A stretch of DNA of 64,000 bases, taken from assembly GCA_030248215.1 (NCBI GenBank), contig JASANG010000412.1, positions 139,001-203,000 of the forward strand, in the 5' to 3' direction. The translations under genes and the position numbers were made by a program. The stretch comes from Enoplolaimus lenunculus. Lineage: Eukaryota > Nematoda > Enoplea > Enoplida > Thoracostomopsidae. Below are positions 12,601-21,569 of the stretch, in pieces. Each line of letters begins with the position of its first letter. Within the stretch, counting starts at the first letter, position 1. The notes below the pieces were generated by a model. That model worked only from the letters and a program-made list of their open reading frames with translations, searched no databases and was not told the DNA's origin.

Positions 12601-15600
12601 TTACGAAAATGCGTTGTCGAGCAGTATTTTAATTCTGAAAAGTATGCTTATTTCACTTGATAATGACATACAAGCAGCCCAAATGTTGCGGTGTCATTCA
12701 TATCGTCTGACTTGGGTAGATCTGGGTTAACTCTTAAAACATACGAACTCAAATAAAGTGAGAACAGTCGCACAGGTTAATTAAGATACAAATGCCGTAT
12801 CTGAGGCATCTCGTGTACAAACTGCTTTCACTTTATTTGAGTATGTACATAGTTGCAAAAATAGCACATTGACTAAAGTTAAAACTAAATTAAAATGTTT
12901 TAGCTGGAACAATCTGCCAAACAGCCAACTATCAGTCTCAGCTGCTCATGATCACATTGCAATGTCATATTACATTCCAAATCACGAATGGCACATTACA
13001 AGTAAACTTTGCCGTGGATCCACGACTGATCCGAAGGATGTATCCCCATTGGCCCTTTCATGTTAAAAATTTTCCCAATGGAAATGGTTCATTTGATGTT
13101 TAAAGCGTAACAAAATTTCCAGTATTTCTATAAGGAAAACGAAACTGAAAACAAACGATCGATTTTTAGCGGAAACGGAAACGGAAACGGATATCCGGTC
13201 ACACCCTGCCAGTAGCAGTTCCTCGTTGAGAATTCGTAACAAGACATCACTACGTATTTTCATAAACTGGTGCATGAACGCACTGAAAATATGAAATCAA
13301 AATATTGCTCGTTTGGTGTGTAATAATTCACAATGGAAATCGAATCACTTCAAATTTTAGTATAATTTTTTATTAGAAAAGTTTTTCATCGCCTTGTTTG
13401 AAATTATCTATGCAATTTCGTGTCACAGTTTCTGGTTAAGAACCTGTGACAGTTCAACGTTTACGTGCTTTGCAGAAACGGCCGTTGAACGTACAGAAAA
13501 CATGGAATCAAAGCATTGCTGTTTGGTGTCAAACGATGCAAAATGGAAAGCCGAGTCACTCGGGTTCCTAGTCGAGCTTAAACGGGTTGAATCCGCTTCG
13601 TCGATTTCGTTCGTCATTTATCCAGGCTTCCTGCTCACAGTGTTGGCCCTTTTGGGTCTGTTTAGTCCATCTGCGTCCGATATGGTCCGACGTGAGAAGA
13701 TTACCATTGCACTGTTGACGTTAATTTGCCAAGTATTACTACTGAACGTATTGTATCAAATAACTGCAGCTGCGAGTGTTGGATTGCCCGCTGTTGGTAC
13801 GTCGGGCCAAACTGAGAATTGGGGGTTTTGAATTTTTATAACCGCTGAGGAACGATAGCGAAAAAAGTTTACACCGATTCTTAAGTAGATCCATAGCCAG
13901 TTTAAGATGCCGGCAGCACAAATATTGTTGTCTGCTCGAAACTGCCAAGTGGGACAATTAAACGCTTCGTTCAAAGAAAACTGACTTTCAAACTTTCTTG
14001 TAGTCTAAAATACTATTAATACTCTACAACAGTACAAATTGCGTTAGACTAATTTTGCAATTTTATATTCTAAATTTATTTGGCTTTATTGTAGGAATAT
14101 TCTTCTTGTTTCAAGTGACGTTGCTTGCAGTTGCGTCGTTTGTTGCAACGATCATTATGTATGTTGAGCGGCGTTCGCTATACAATTTGCCATTCCCCGA
14201 TTTTCTTGAACCAATCCTGGCGCTAAAATTGCCTCTTGTTCCACGACCTCTGTTGCCGGTCGTCGCGGTATGTTGTACTCTGTTTATATCATAGGAATTT
14301 TATGCTAATTTTCAGTTGTATGACACAATTAATGTGCGTTACAGTGTAAATTCCAGTGCGCTGATTTTAACTTTAGAATAATTTGAATCACTAAGCCTGA
14401 GTTAGGACTATCAGAGCTCAGAATTCCGGGTTGATTCAACTCCCGTCTGATTTAATTTATCAGTTCACCCTTAATTAACTCGACTCAGAATGAGAAACAA
14501 CTCAACTCAGAGTGAGTTAACGTTTACTCACATTATTACTCAGAAATAACTAACTTGCTAGCTGAGCTGATTAATCAGCTTAGTGCAATTTACAGTGTAT
14601 TTATATGCTAAACTGTTTACAAATTTTGGTCTTCTTATGTTCTTGAGACAAAGTTCCGCTCCCGTACGGTACAGGTGACTTACTAAAATACTGTAAACCA
14701 TTGAAAAAGACATTCCCAGTGTGCGCAAACTATAGGTTAGGAGCAATCATCGCAAGTTTACAATGTCTAAAGTACATTACGTTTTTTCATTTTAGAGAGA
14801 TGACATGATGTATAGGATAAACTCGGATCAAAGAAAATCAATTTTTGGACGAAATCGAATCTGGGATACCGAAAATCCTGGACGTCAGATGTGTGTAAGT
14901 CGATTAAATTTGTGACACTCTGTTGCTATTCTGGTGGCTGGTCGGATACAGGGGCGTAGCCAGAGGGGGGGCGGGGGCCATGACCCTCAATGGTTTGAAA
15001 AAATTCATATTCGAATAAATTGAAACAATAATCTCCTGTTCGTCTCACATTCCCACACACTTGTTGTTGGTTGTCTATTCTGAACCGACATTGCTTTAGC
15101 GGTATATGAAGCAAAATTTATTCTCACGCGTTGTTGTATGTAGTCACTTTTTGTTCTAAACACACTTTATATTTAATGTATTTGTGTTCCCCCGAAACGA
15201 AATTCTTGGCTTCGTCCATGATCGACCAAAACGTAGATATTGGCTTTTACTGCTTGAAATAAGCTTCCTCTAGATATCCGGATCACTTTGGAGTAAGGGT
15301 TGTCGCACTGTACGAAACGCAATGCATATTTAGTATACCTAGCAACGCTAAAATGTAAATATCATAAATTGTTTAAGTATTAAGCTTTATTGACCCATTA
15401 GAGGGAACGACCTTATAAAAAATTTAAAAGTTAAAATTTGTGCCGCCTATCCTCAGCGTTTTAAACTTAAAATGCTATTCTTTTAAACTTCGAGCGAAAG
15501 TCTAGGTTTGCCCGACTACGGGATAGATTTGCCCATGGGCATCGTATGCGGTGGATATCGGATCTCAAGTAACCCATTTAATTTTGTTGTCAGAACGGAA

Positions 15601-16805
15601 TCGAAACGGGAATTTTAAACTTTAAATGTTTTATGGTTTTATTAATTTTTGACAACCGAATACGTTTTATTTTGACATTTTACACAGATTGTGCGTCGGT
15701 GTAAGGTTTCCATCACAAGATACAATTCGCAAAACTGGTTAACTTTGCAAATTCAGTTTCGGTTTATTTCGTTGCCTTAAATCAAGGTTGAACATACCAA
15801 GTTTAAACGCGAAATTATACGAAATTCCGGCACTGAAATCACGCTTCGTCGAAATCGGAAGCGCAATACAAATTTTGTCAGAATTTCACCTGGAGTCGTG
15901 GAATTCCGTTGGAACTCTGGTGGCTTGCAGTCTAATTGTGCTAGATTCAGAGAGCAGTGGAGTGAACCACATATGTACAGGTCCTAACTTAAAAAATACA
16001 TGATCTCAAATGATCCCAACTTACAGCATTTTTCTTTGAAGACGAATTTGAAGTGGTTTTAAGCGCTGGTTTAAGGAAACAGCGTATAATTCAAAACATT
16101 GCACCACTCAGAGGGATGGATGAGCATCCCAACACCAACCCTGTCATGATGAAAAGCAATTTGTAAATCATTTAATCTTGAATTACTTTCTGCTAAACTT
16201 GCATTAAAAACTCGGCAGAGGTAAAAAAAGATCACGGCGGAACGTTTTTCTGTGGGACTGGAATAAGTATTAAGCTTAAGCTTTACACTATAGTTGTTTT
16301 GCCTAGGCTTTGGTTTAGGCTTAGGTACTTATAAATACACGCAAGCCTACGCTTATGCGTAGGCTTAGTCATATGCCTATACTATTGTTCTGCCGCTGTT
16401 CTATACATTGACCAAAAACTCTTAAAAAAATTCCAACCCACAAAAAATTGTCCTCAAACAAACTACAATGTCTGGATTCGTCCACTGTTTCAGCCTGACG
16501 AAGGCCAACCGCGTACCGCTGCTCTGCACGACGTTGACTCACAATTCGACAATTTTGGTCATCGCAACGGCGCCGTTCAACTCACTGGAGCGATCGAGAA
16601 ACGTCACAAGTTGTCGTCACAAATTAAAATGTTAATTATTCAAATTGAAAATTTAGTCGACTGCATTGAATTTCAAATGAATCGCAAGGTTGTTCCTGAC
16701 AAATGGCATCGATTTGCGTCAATATTGGATTTGTTGTGTTTTATTGTATTTTTTCTTGCGCTCATCATCGCGTGTATCGCGGTGTTTGTAAGTGGTCGTG
16801 GATAA
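6577..16805 (+). CDS. Nicotinic acetylcholine receptor-like (Cys-loop) subunit gene, 11 exons, 613 aa
   Basis: Exons: 6577-6640, 7087-7434, 7913-8019, 8607-8651, 9682-9788, 10602-10769, 12904-13001, 13476-13796, 14095-14267, 14796-14894, 16494-16805. All junctions are GT...AG, every phase fits and the total is 1842 nt. The product is a pentameric ligand-gated cation-channel subunit of the plasma membrane. Visible parts: signal peptide (1-21); Thr/Ala-rich linker (about 50-85); ligand-binding domain from about 138 with NVT glycosylation site, WKPD motif and a Cys-loop (C260...C274, 13 residues between) holding FHFPHD; VGSW (loop B Trp); vicinal Cys pair C327-C328; TM1 about 354-375; TM2 about 387-407, preceded by REK; TM3 about 421-443; short cytoplasmic loop; MA-type helix and TM4 about 585-609. 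The Cys pair and Glu before TM2 fit an alpha-type, cation-selective nAChR. Loop A has Leu where classical subunits have Tyr, and the residue two before the Cys pair is Lys, so acetylcholine binding is doubtful. Start chosen: first ATG after an in-frame stop at 6538. Confidence 0.93.
6741..6921 (-). mobile_element. R2 MITE copy in intron 1
   Basis: Reverse-oriented copy from TATGTATAGAACAGAGCCG to CGTGATCTTTTCATGAGCC, with a few GCCTAA units inside. Several substitutions make it an older copy. Confidence 0.65.
7087..7434 (+). CDS. nAChR-like exon 2: Thr-rich N-terminal extension
   Basis: Encodes about 116 residues between signal peptide and ligand-binding domain: a polar, Asn/Lys-rich start, a run of mostly Thr and Ala from ACA/GCA codons (near 7200-7270), then an acidic stretch ending in NDEINRGNQK. 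Such a long linker is unusual, since most subunits enter the ligand-binding domain within a few residues of the signal cleavage site. The Thr-rich part could be O-glycosylated. The ACA repeat is expansion-prone. Confidence 0.85.
7562..7657 (-). mobile_element. R2 MITE fragment in intron 2
   Basis: Right-hand part of an R2 element, with two GCCTAA-like units and TTACTCTATTGCAGTCCCAC intact. In this orientation the last segment reads as a 3' splice-site-like sequence on the sense strand of the receptor gene (AG at 7616-7617). Confidence 0.65.
7913..8019 (+). CDS. nAChR-like exon 3: start of ligand-binding domain
   Basis: Encodes the N-terminal helix and beta-1 (LFKTYDNTLMPPV, then VNVTVDLNMKKIVKL). 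The HIQDLFKTYD...V pattern and the NVT sequon match the start of the family's extracellular domain. Ends in phase 0 with donor GTTAGT. Confidence 0.9.
8607..8651 (+). CDS. nAChR-like exon 4: 45-nt micro-exon, loop D
   Basis: Exactly 15 codons, DPKNSYAEFILWMKL, phase 0 on both sides. It matches the DEKNQ...WL segment of nAChRs including the loop D Trp. A 45-nt exon covering this same segment is known from vertebrate nAChR genes, which points to an ancient gene structure. Confidence 0.9.
8748..8866. repeat. (TTTA)n microsatellite in intron 4
   Basis: About 120 bp of imperfect TTTA repeats with a few C and G interruptions. Confidence 0.9.
9164..9367. mobile_element. R4 MITE copy in intron 4
   Basis: Ends with CACATATGAGAATACGGG, and inside the ends are TTAGCGATAG and its inverse CAACTGCTGATAG, the paired motifs that define R4. 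The left terminus is diverged. Confidence 0.55.
9420..9620 (+). mobile_element. R2 MITE copy in intron 4
   Basis: A near full-length copy: left end GGACCCATGTGAAGATCAGG, TTAGGC-like units in the middle, right end CCGCCCCTGTTCTTTAGATTGG. It sits 62 nt upstream of exon 5. Confidence 0.75.
9682..9788 (+). CDS. nAChR-like exon 5: loop A region
   Basis: Encodes SWLEPRLRWD, then VPSDFLWKPDVTVLN. WxPD is a hallmark of the family. The conserved loop A aromatic (Tyr in LYN of classical alpha subunits) is Leu here. Confidence 0.92.
10602..10769 (+). CDS. nAChR-like exon 6: Cys-loop
   Basis: Ends with the Cys-loop: C-VMNTFHFPHDKHV-C, exactly 13 residues between cysteines, then GVIVG and a split Ser codon that joins to W of exon 7. 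The 5' part (ISTKFFLQQSRLVSQAYIH) is diverged from usual loop E. The acceptor GAACAG is weak, but it is the one that keeps frame. Confidence 0.88.
11988..12066. repeat. Direct repeat, copy 1 of 2, intron 6
   Basis: Shares TGAGGCATCTCGTGTA and TTTCACTTT blocks with 12759-12836, which ends 67 nt before exon 7. The two copies are about 770 bp apart. Confidence 0.7.
12097..12483. mobile_element. TIR element in intron 6 (R13)
   Basis: Begins ACCCATATCTTGCTGATGTC and ends with its near-perfect reverse complement (GACATCAGCAAGATGTGGGT). It is about 387 bp, non-coding, and lies between two copies of a 77-bp direct repeat. Confidence 0.7.
12759..12836. repeat. Direct repeat, copy 2 of 2, next to exon 7
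   Basis: Partner of 11988-12066. It points to a local duplication of the intron sequence just upstream of exon 7. Confidence 0.7.
12904..13001 (+). CDS. nAChR-like exon 7: loop B and beta strands
   Basis: Begins in the split Ser codon, giving the family GSW motif (loop B Trp), and continues to YYIPNHEWHIT, which aligns with the YIPNGEW region of nAChRs. Ends in phase 1, which fits exon 8. Confidence 0.88.
13230..13350 (+). pseudogene. Decayed tandem copy of the exon 8 start
   Basis: About 120 bp in intron 7 align with 13450-13566, the acceptor region and first 90 nt of exon 8 (shared landmarks GAACGYAC, GAAAAYATGRAATCAAA, TTGCT, GTTTGGTGT, AATGGAAA, GARTCACT). The copy has lost the acceptor AG, carries an extra base and has in-frame stops, so it cannot be a working alternative exon. 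It covers the vicinal-Cys (loop C) segment; the second Cys codon is not preserved. Confidence 0.75.
13476..13796 (+). CDS. nAChR-like exon 8: loop C, TM1 and pore helix TM2
   Basis: Encodes ESKHCCLVSNDAKW (vicinal Cys pair), FLVELKR, TM1 and TM2. In the pore, numbering K387 as 0', the intermediate charged ring Glu (-1') is present, position 9' is Ile instead of the usual Leu, 6' is Leu and 20' is Gln instead of Glu. These changes imply an altered gate and outer ring. Confidence 0.93.
14095..14267 (+). CDS. nAChR-like exon 9: TM3 and start of the intracellular loop
   Basis: Encodes TM3 (FFLFQVTLLAVASFVATIIM), then YVERRSLYNLPFPDFLEPIL, matching the nAChR pattern in which TM3 ends with a His/Arg-rich RRS motif. 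Confidence 0.92.
14341..14598. mobile_element. R6 MITE copy in intron 9
   Basis: The left end ACAGTGTAAATTCCAGTG is mirrored by the right end CAATTTACAGTGT. The inside is rich in CTCAACTCAG/GAGTTA motifs that form further inverted pairs. Other copies: 24701-24879, 34190-34375. Confidence 0.65.
14796..14894 (+). CDS. nAChR-like exon 10: intracellular loop
   Basis: 33 codons, phase 0 at both ends, polar and charged (RDDMMYRINSDQRKS...). The intracellular loop is poorly conserved in this family. The good acceptor (CATTTTAG) and donor (GTAAGT) and the fit of both phases support it. Confidence 0.8.
16222..16413 (+). mobile_element. R2 MITE copy in intron 10
   Basis: Left part AAAGATCACGGCGGAACG, the TAAGCTTAAGCTTTA segment, TTAGGC-type units and right end GCTGTTCTATACATTGACC. 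It lies 80 nt before exon 11. Confidence 0.7.
16494..16805 (+). CDS. nAChR-like exon 11: MA helix, TM4 and stop
   Basis: 103 codons plus TAA. It encodes the rest of the loop, an amphipathic helix (KMLIIQIENLVDCIEFQMN), the pre-TM4 WHRFASILD motif typical of nAChRs, and TM4 (LLCFIVFFLALIIACIAVFV). A short VSGRG tail follows. Confidence 0.92.
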   Translation, partial: PDEGQPRTAALHDVDSQFDNFGHRNGAVQLTGAIEKRHKLSSQIKMLIIQIENLVDCIEFQMNRKVVPDKWHRFASILDLLCFIVFFLALIIACIAVFVSGRG

Positions 16806-17209
16806 AAAAAGGAACCATCGAGTGAATCTTTTACTGTCTTCAACTTTGGAGCCGCATTTTCAAACGTCTGTAGCACTCTTTTACAAGCGGGTTATAGCTC
16901 CCCAAGTTTTCGGACCACAAAATTAAGGTGAACCGGTTTCTATGCTCTTTGTGGTGGCGCGCAGCTTTTACAATATTGAACTATTAAACCGAACCTGCCG
17001 TGGTTGATTTGTTGCTAAACCGGTCATAAACCGGAAATGGGGTGCTATGACCACTCGACAATTCTGACCCTGTTCCGAACCTGTAGTCTCAACGGTGTGT
17101 ACTAGCTAATATAGCGGTTAAAAAATTTTCAAAAGGACATATCTAACTCAATATCGAATCCAAAAAAGTCATAGAAGTAAAGTTAACAAATGCGGCCAAA
17201 AGCCGAGGT

Positions 17210-17300
17210 ATAAGTCCATGCTTGCACTTATACGCTTAGTCTTACGCTTAGGCTTAGGAATATGCTTATACAGCTTTTACGGCCCTGTTCTATACATTGG
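17210..17300 (+). mobile_element. R2 MITE copy, right half
   Basis: TTAGGC units followed by the terminus GGCCCTGTTCTATACATTGG; the left end is absent. Confidence 0.6.
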
Positions 17301-17642
17301 TGAACCTTTTTATAGACTAAGCATAAAATATGCTGGAAACAAATAAGTGACCAGTTAAGCTTAGCAATTTTAACATCAAACTACTGTTATTACATTTAAC
17401 TTAACGGTATTAGCTTCATTGTATGTAATTTTAAGTTTGGATGTTCCACTCATAACCAAACATGAGTCCTGTGAGAAATATCATATCGGTTTTACTGCTA
17501 CTTAATAGCCAGTTATTGACTCAAATTGGCCGTCTGAAACTTGGTAACCGTAATATACCTTAATGGTACAAAATATGAAATTCAGTTACACCCATCATTC
17601 TACCTGTTTTCGATCTTTCACAACAAAAATAATCGGAAAATG

Positions 17643-17842
17643 TAATGATCAGAGGCGAAACGTTTTTCTGTGAGACTGGAATAGAGTAAGCTAAAGCTTT
17701 AGACTAATGTCTTGTTTAGGCTTAGGTTTAGACTTTGGCTTATGTGTAAGTTCATTCTTACACTTAGGCTTGGGCTTAGGCTTCGGTTTAGGCTTGTGAA
17801 ATTGCTTTTACTACTGGCCCGTACCTGTTTTATGTATTGGCC
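17643..17842 (+). mobile_element. R2 MITE copy
   Basis: Near full length: ATGATCAGAGGCGAAACG to TGTTTTATGTATTGGCC, with eight or so TTAGGC-like units between. Confidence 0.75.
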
Positions 17843-18039
17843 AAAAATGTGAACACATCCTGATCTTTAATCAATATATTATTACGTGTTTTATAATAAA
17901 GTACACAAAGCACATTCAAATCTCATTACTATTAAAATATCGTTTTGGTTTTTATCACAGTTCAAATATGCATTAATAAAGCCAAAAGTCAACGACACTT
18001 ATAGACATGAAACTCAATGTTACTTCTATTTTACAGCAA

Positions 18040-18175
18040 CAGCGAAAGCATATAAAAGCTTAAACCTAAACCTAAACCTAAGCGTAGAATAAGCGTAAAT
18101 CTGAAGTCCAAGCTTGTGTCGTAGCAAAAAATTCATCTAAAGCGTAAGCTTACTCTATTGCAGTCGATTCATTTC
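18040..18175 (-). mobile_element. R2 MITE copy, diverged
   Basis: Units here are mostly CCTAAA rather than CCTAAG, followed by the conserved GTAAGCTTACTCTATTGCAG. The termini are lost. Confidence 0.5.
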
Positions 18176-18850
18176 TACACAAAATGTAAATTCAGTTACA
18201 TGCTCTTGTCTGAAGCTAATGATCAAGTATCATTATAGAATTTGTTCTTATTTTGCGCGGATACGCAGCAAAAACTGTCACCATTGAAAAACTTAATACG
18301 ATTATTTGGACCAGTTCATACTATTTAGACCATACTTTAGGCCCATATGCTGAATTATCTGACCAAGTGAACACGAAAGGCATTATTAAATTTCGCTATT
18401 CAATCAAACGCCATTTTGAATGGCAAAATGTTAGAAAATTTTTGCTGACCTACATCTTTGCTTTAATGGTGTATATTTCAACTTCGCACCAGGTGTGTCC
18501 ACATGAATGAGTGACGAACGCACCCCCGGTATTATCGCCACTGAACGGATGGTATGACGAACCGGTTAAGATTTGGCGAAATTAACATTCACAGATATTT
18601 TGAAAGTCAAATTAAAACATCTGATGGGGGCACTGTATTCTTATGACCATATGCAGACGTATTAATACACTCTTTAAATTCTGAACTCGAGACATTATTG
18701 CACATGCACGATAATAAGATACATATACCTACTCTCGCACGAAGCGCAAAAAATTTCTACATTTCGCAATTAGCCAGTTAAAAAAGGCAGAGACACGTAA
18801 TTTGGCTCACCGACCCCCCGACCAGAGGGATCAGGGTGCGCTTCCCACGG

Positions 18851-19052
18851 CACAGGCAAATATTACCAGTTGGTGATTAGGTCGTGTAACTATAGAACCA
18901 GCGAAAGATGAGGTTCGAAATCAGGCACATTTTTCGCATTTAATTTGCATTACTTCTGTACCAATTTTCAAGATCGTAGTCACAATCATTTGTCAGTTTG
19001 AATAAAACCTATCGCTAACTGGTGATAGTTGCAAATACACATTTGAGAATAT
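18851..19052. mobile_element. R4 MITE copy
   Basis: Shows ACCAGTTGGTGATTAGG at the left and CTAACTGGTGATAG followed by ACACATTTGAGAATATGG at the right. Confidence 0.6.
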
Positions 19053-20705
19053 GGACCTAAAACAAACCGTTCTGTGCATAGCCGTGACCTTCAATACGGA
19101 TTTTTGTTGCTATAAAACAATAAACTTTGGACACCGCAAATGTTTTCATGTGGCAGCAAACTATAAAAACAGACGATATGTAGACAGAGTGGACGTCTTC
19201 ATCGAATACGTTAGATCGACTAGTGATTGATAAAAATCCGAGATCATCCAAGGCCCAAAAATTGCTCCATGCCAGTTCGAATTGATCCCAACTCAAACGT
19301 ATTTTCAACCTCGTACACCAGTTCCCCGTTCCGAACACCAGCTCAGGCTAAATGAACTCCAATTGAACTCCTGTTCAACTTCAATCTTGAATGAATGTAT
19401 GTCGTTTTGAACATCTTTGCCACAGAAGCCATCAACACTTAAACCCATTTATTTAAAAAAACATTCGGTTGAATTTGCAATTTTTTTCATTTTGGAACTA
19501 CGCTTTTTTCCACTCGTTCGACATGTGAACCTTGTACACCACTGCTGCTCCGTTCAAAACGTTAGATTGACTCAAAGTCAACTCCAGTTAAACTTGAATA
19601 CATGTGTTTAGTTACGGCCATTTTTGTAAAAAGAAGCCATCAACATTAATAGCCCGATTTATTCGCTGACCTACAAAATGATTGCGGTTGAATTTTTCAA
19701 TTTCCATTGGAATCAAGAGTTTCTTTGGTTTGGAACAATCTGCATTTGAATAGTTGCCACGTTCTCGTATATTGCTATGACGTCATTGTTTAGCAGGGCT
19801 TTGTTACGCAAAATCGTCACAAATTGTAGTCAAAGACGTCATAATTTTCCAGAATTTGTCTCAAAAATGAGATAAATATTACAAGTAATGGCTCGAACCA
19901 ATACTCTAGAAGCGTTTTGATGATCAATCTGACTTGAATATTTTAATAAATGCTGTACATTTTGCAATATGATTAACCTGACGTCATGGTCTTATATTCT
20001 TCCTACCATTGCCATGCATAATATTCACAGTAACTAAAGCCAAAACCGTATAGCAGTCGCCCTTCCGGTGTGTGTTTGTGAACCCTGAGGCACCATTTTG
20101 ATAAATTGATGTTTGACCAATCACAAGGCAACACTGTGTGATCATCACTGATTCGACTTGTAAATTGATTCGTCGATAGGATTTGACCAATCACCAACAA
20201 GCAAAGCCTTAAGAGGTTTGCGATTCACCAATTAGCGCGCAGTACCATTCTGAGCAATAGCCAATCTAGTGTCATTATAGCTACACTGCTAGCTTCCAAC
20301 TTTACTGTAAAAGCACTATGATTGGCTGGACAAGTTAACCGATGTCTTACACTAATATTCACCAATCGACGTTTGAATTCTCTTAGTAGCTTTACCGGTT
20401 TTCAACGGTATTGCGGAAATGTTGACACTGGCCACGATCTTTTTGTCGATGTAGCAACTCTTTACCAAATCACATTGATCGGTAGCAGTGAGAATTCAAT
20501 ATTCAATTTTTATTTGATACCTTTTGCCCAAACCATAATTGTGAAAAAACATTTCTATTTTCCATATTGCTGGCACACGATAAAGTGGACGACGTATAGA
20601 GTTGCTAGGTAACCGCAATGTCGTTATTTAAGGCGGTTGTAAAGTCCATCTAAACAAATATAAACCATGACGATCACCGGAAACAGGTTTTAGCATTTGG
20701 TTACG

Positions 20706-21146
20706 TTAAACAACATCTTCTCGCATTACAATCTGCCGGCCTGTCACGTCATCCGAACAATCAATTTGGCGAATAATTTCATCAATTTCATCATCATCAT
20801 TGTCATCGTCATTAGTATCATTATTATTATTATAATTATTATTGCTGGTTTCGGTTTGATTTGCATTATGTCTTGCATCAGAGTCCGAGCCACCCCCACC
20901 GACAACGGTTGCCGCTGTTGTTCGATGCGTTGTCTGTTGAAAGTACAATTCACCAGGTTTGGAGGCAACCCCCGATGGGCCAAGATCGTGGCCTCGAGGT
21001 ACCGTACTTACGCTACTTCTCGACGCGAGTGTCCCTGAAATTGACGATACTGTCCCTGTGGTTCCGCTGGCCGTCCGAGATCCCATAAAGTACGCTGAAT
21101 ACTGTTGAGAATTGTTATTGGCACCAAATGTTTCCAGTTGTAGTCG

Positions 21147-21189
<43 letters not shown>

Positions 21190-21569
21190 GGCTGATGATA
21201 GTAGTAGCTGTCAGATCCTAGGTTTTTCAACTCCGTGGTGCTAGGTTGCATTCCATGCAGCTGCTGTTGGCCAATTGCGGCTGGGTACTGTTCAGGAATA
21301 GCACCGAGGGGCTGTGACAGGGTCCCAGCACCACTCAGTAAGTCGAGGTCTTCTGATTCGGTCGCCGCTAGCCCTGGAGGGATTGGTGACACACTAGCGG
21401 TTGTTGCGATGGTATGTGGCGGCAACATTCGCCGATTTTCTTCATCGTCTTCGTCGTCTTCGTCGTCGCCACATAAGTTGCCTCGCAGCACTGGGTCCCC
21501 TCCACTGATTCCTGTTCGAGCGACGTTTGCCACTGACAGCGCACCGCTGGTCGCCCTCAACGGATCAAT
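20706..21569 (-). CDS. Membrane protein exon 2: disordered C-terminal tail
   Basis: Begins IDPLRATSGALSV after the TTAG acceptor. It contains the acidic block, a Q14 tract encoded by an uninterrupted CAA run (21147-21188), a Ser/Thr-rich part, and Asn and Asp runs coded by AAT and GAT/GAC repeats. Three trinucleotide tracts in one exon make its length prone to vary between individuals. Confidence 0.8.

Larger units (their letters stand above)
16806..20705. other. Intergenic region between two convergent genes
   Basis: No gene found. It contains R2 copies at 17210-17300, 17643-17842 and 18040-18175, an R4 copy at 18851-19052, a partial direct repeat (AGCCATCAACA... at 19426 and 19634) and a cluster of CCAAT motifs at 20100-20370. 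ATTAAA at 16983 is a possible poly(A) signal for the receptor gene. Confidence 0.6.

Noticed and set aside
13394-13831. Reading 13394-13831 as a single 145-aa ORF from its first ATG
   Set aside because: The first 27 codons are intron; the real exon begins at 13476 in phase with exon 7, and the end is spliced at 13796.
20697-21038. 113-codon plus-strand ORF with poly-Ile and neighbouring Ser-rich frames (21235-21573)
   Set aside because: Antisense shadows of the membrane-protein exon 2; the Ile and Ser runs mirror its Asn/Asp and acidic codon repeats.
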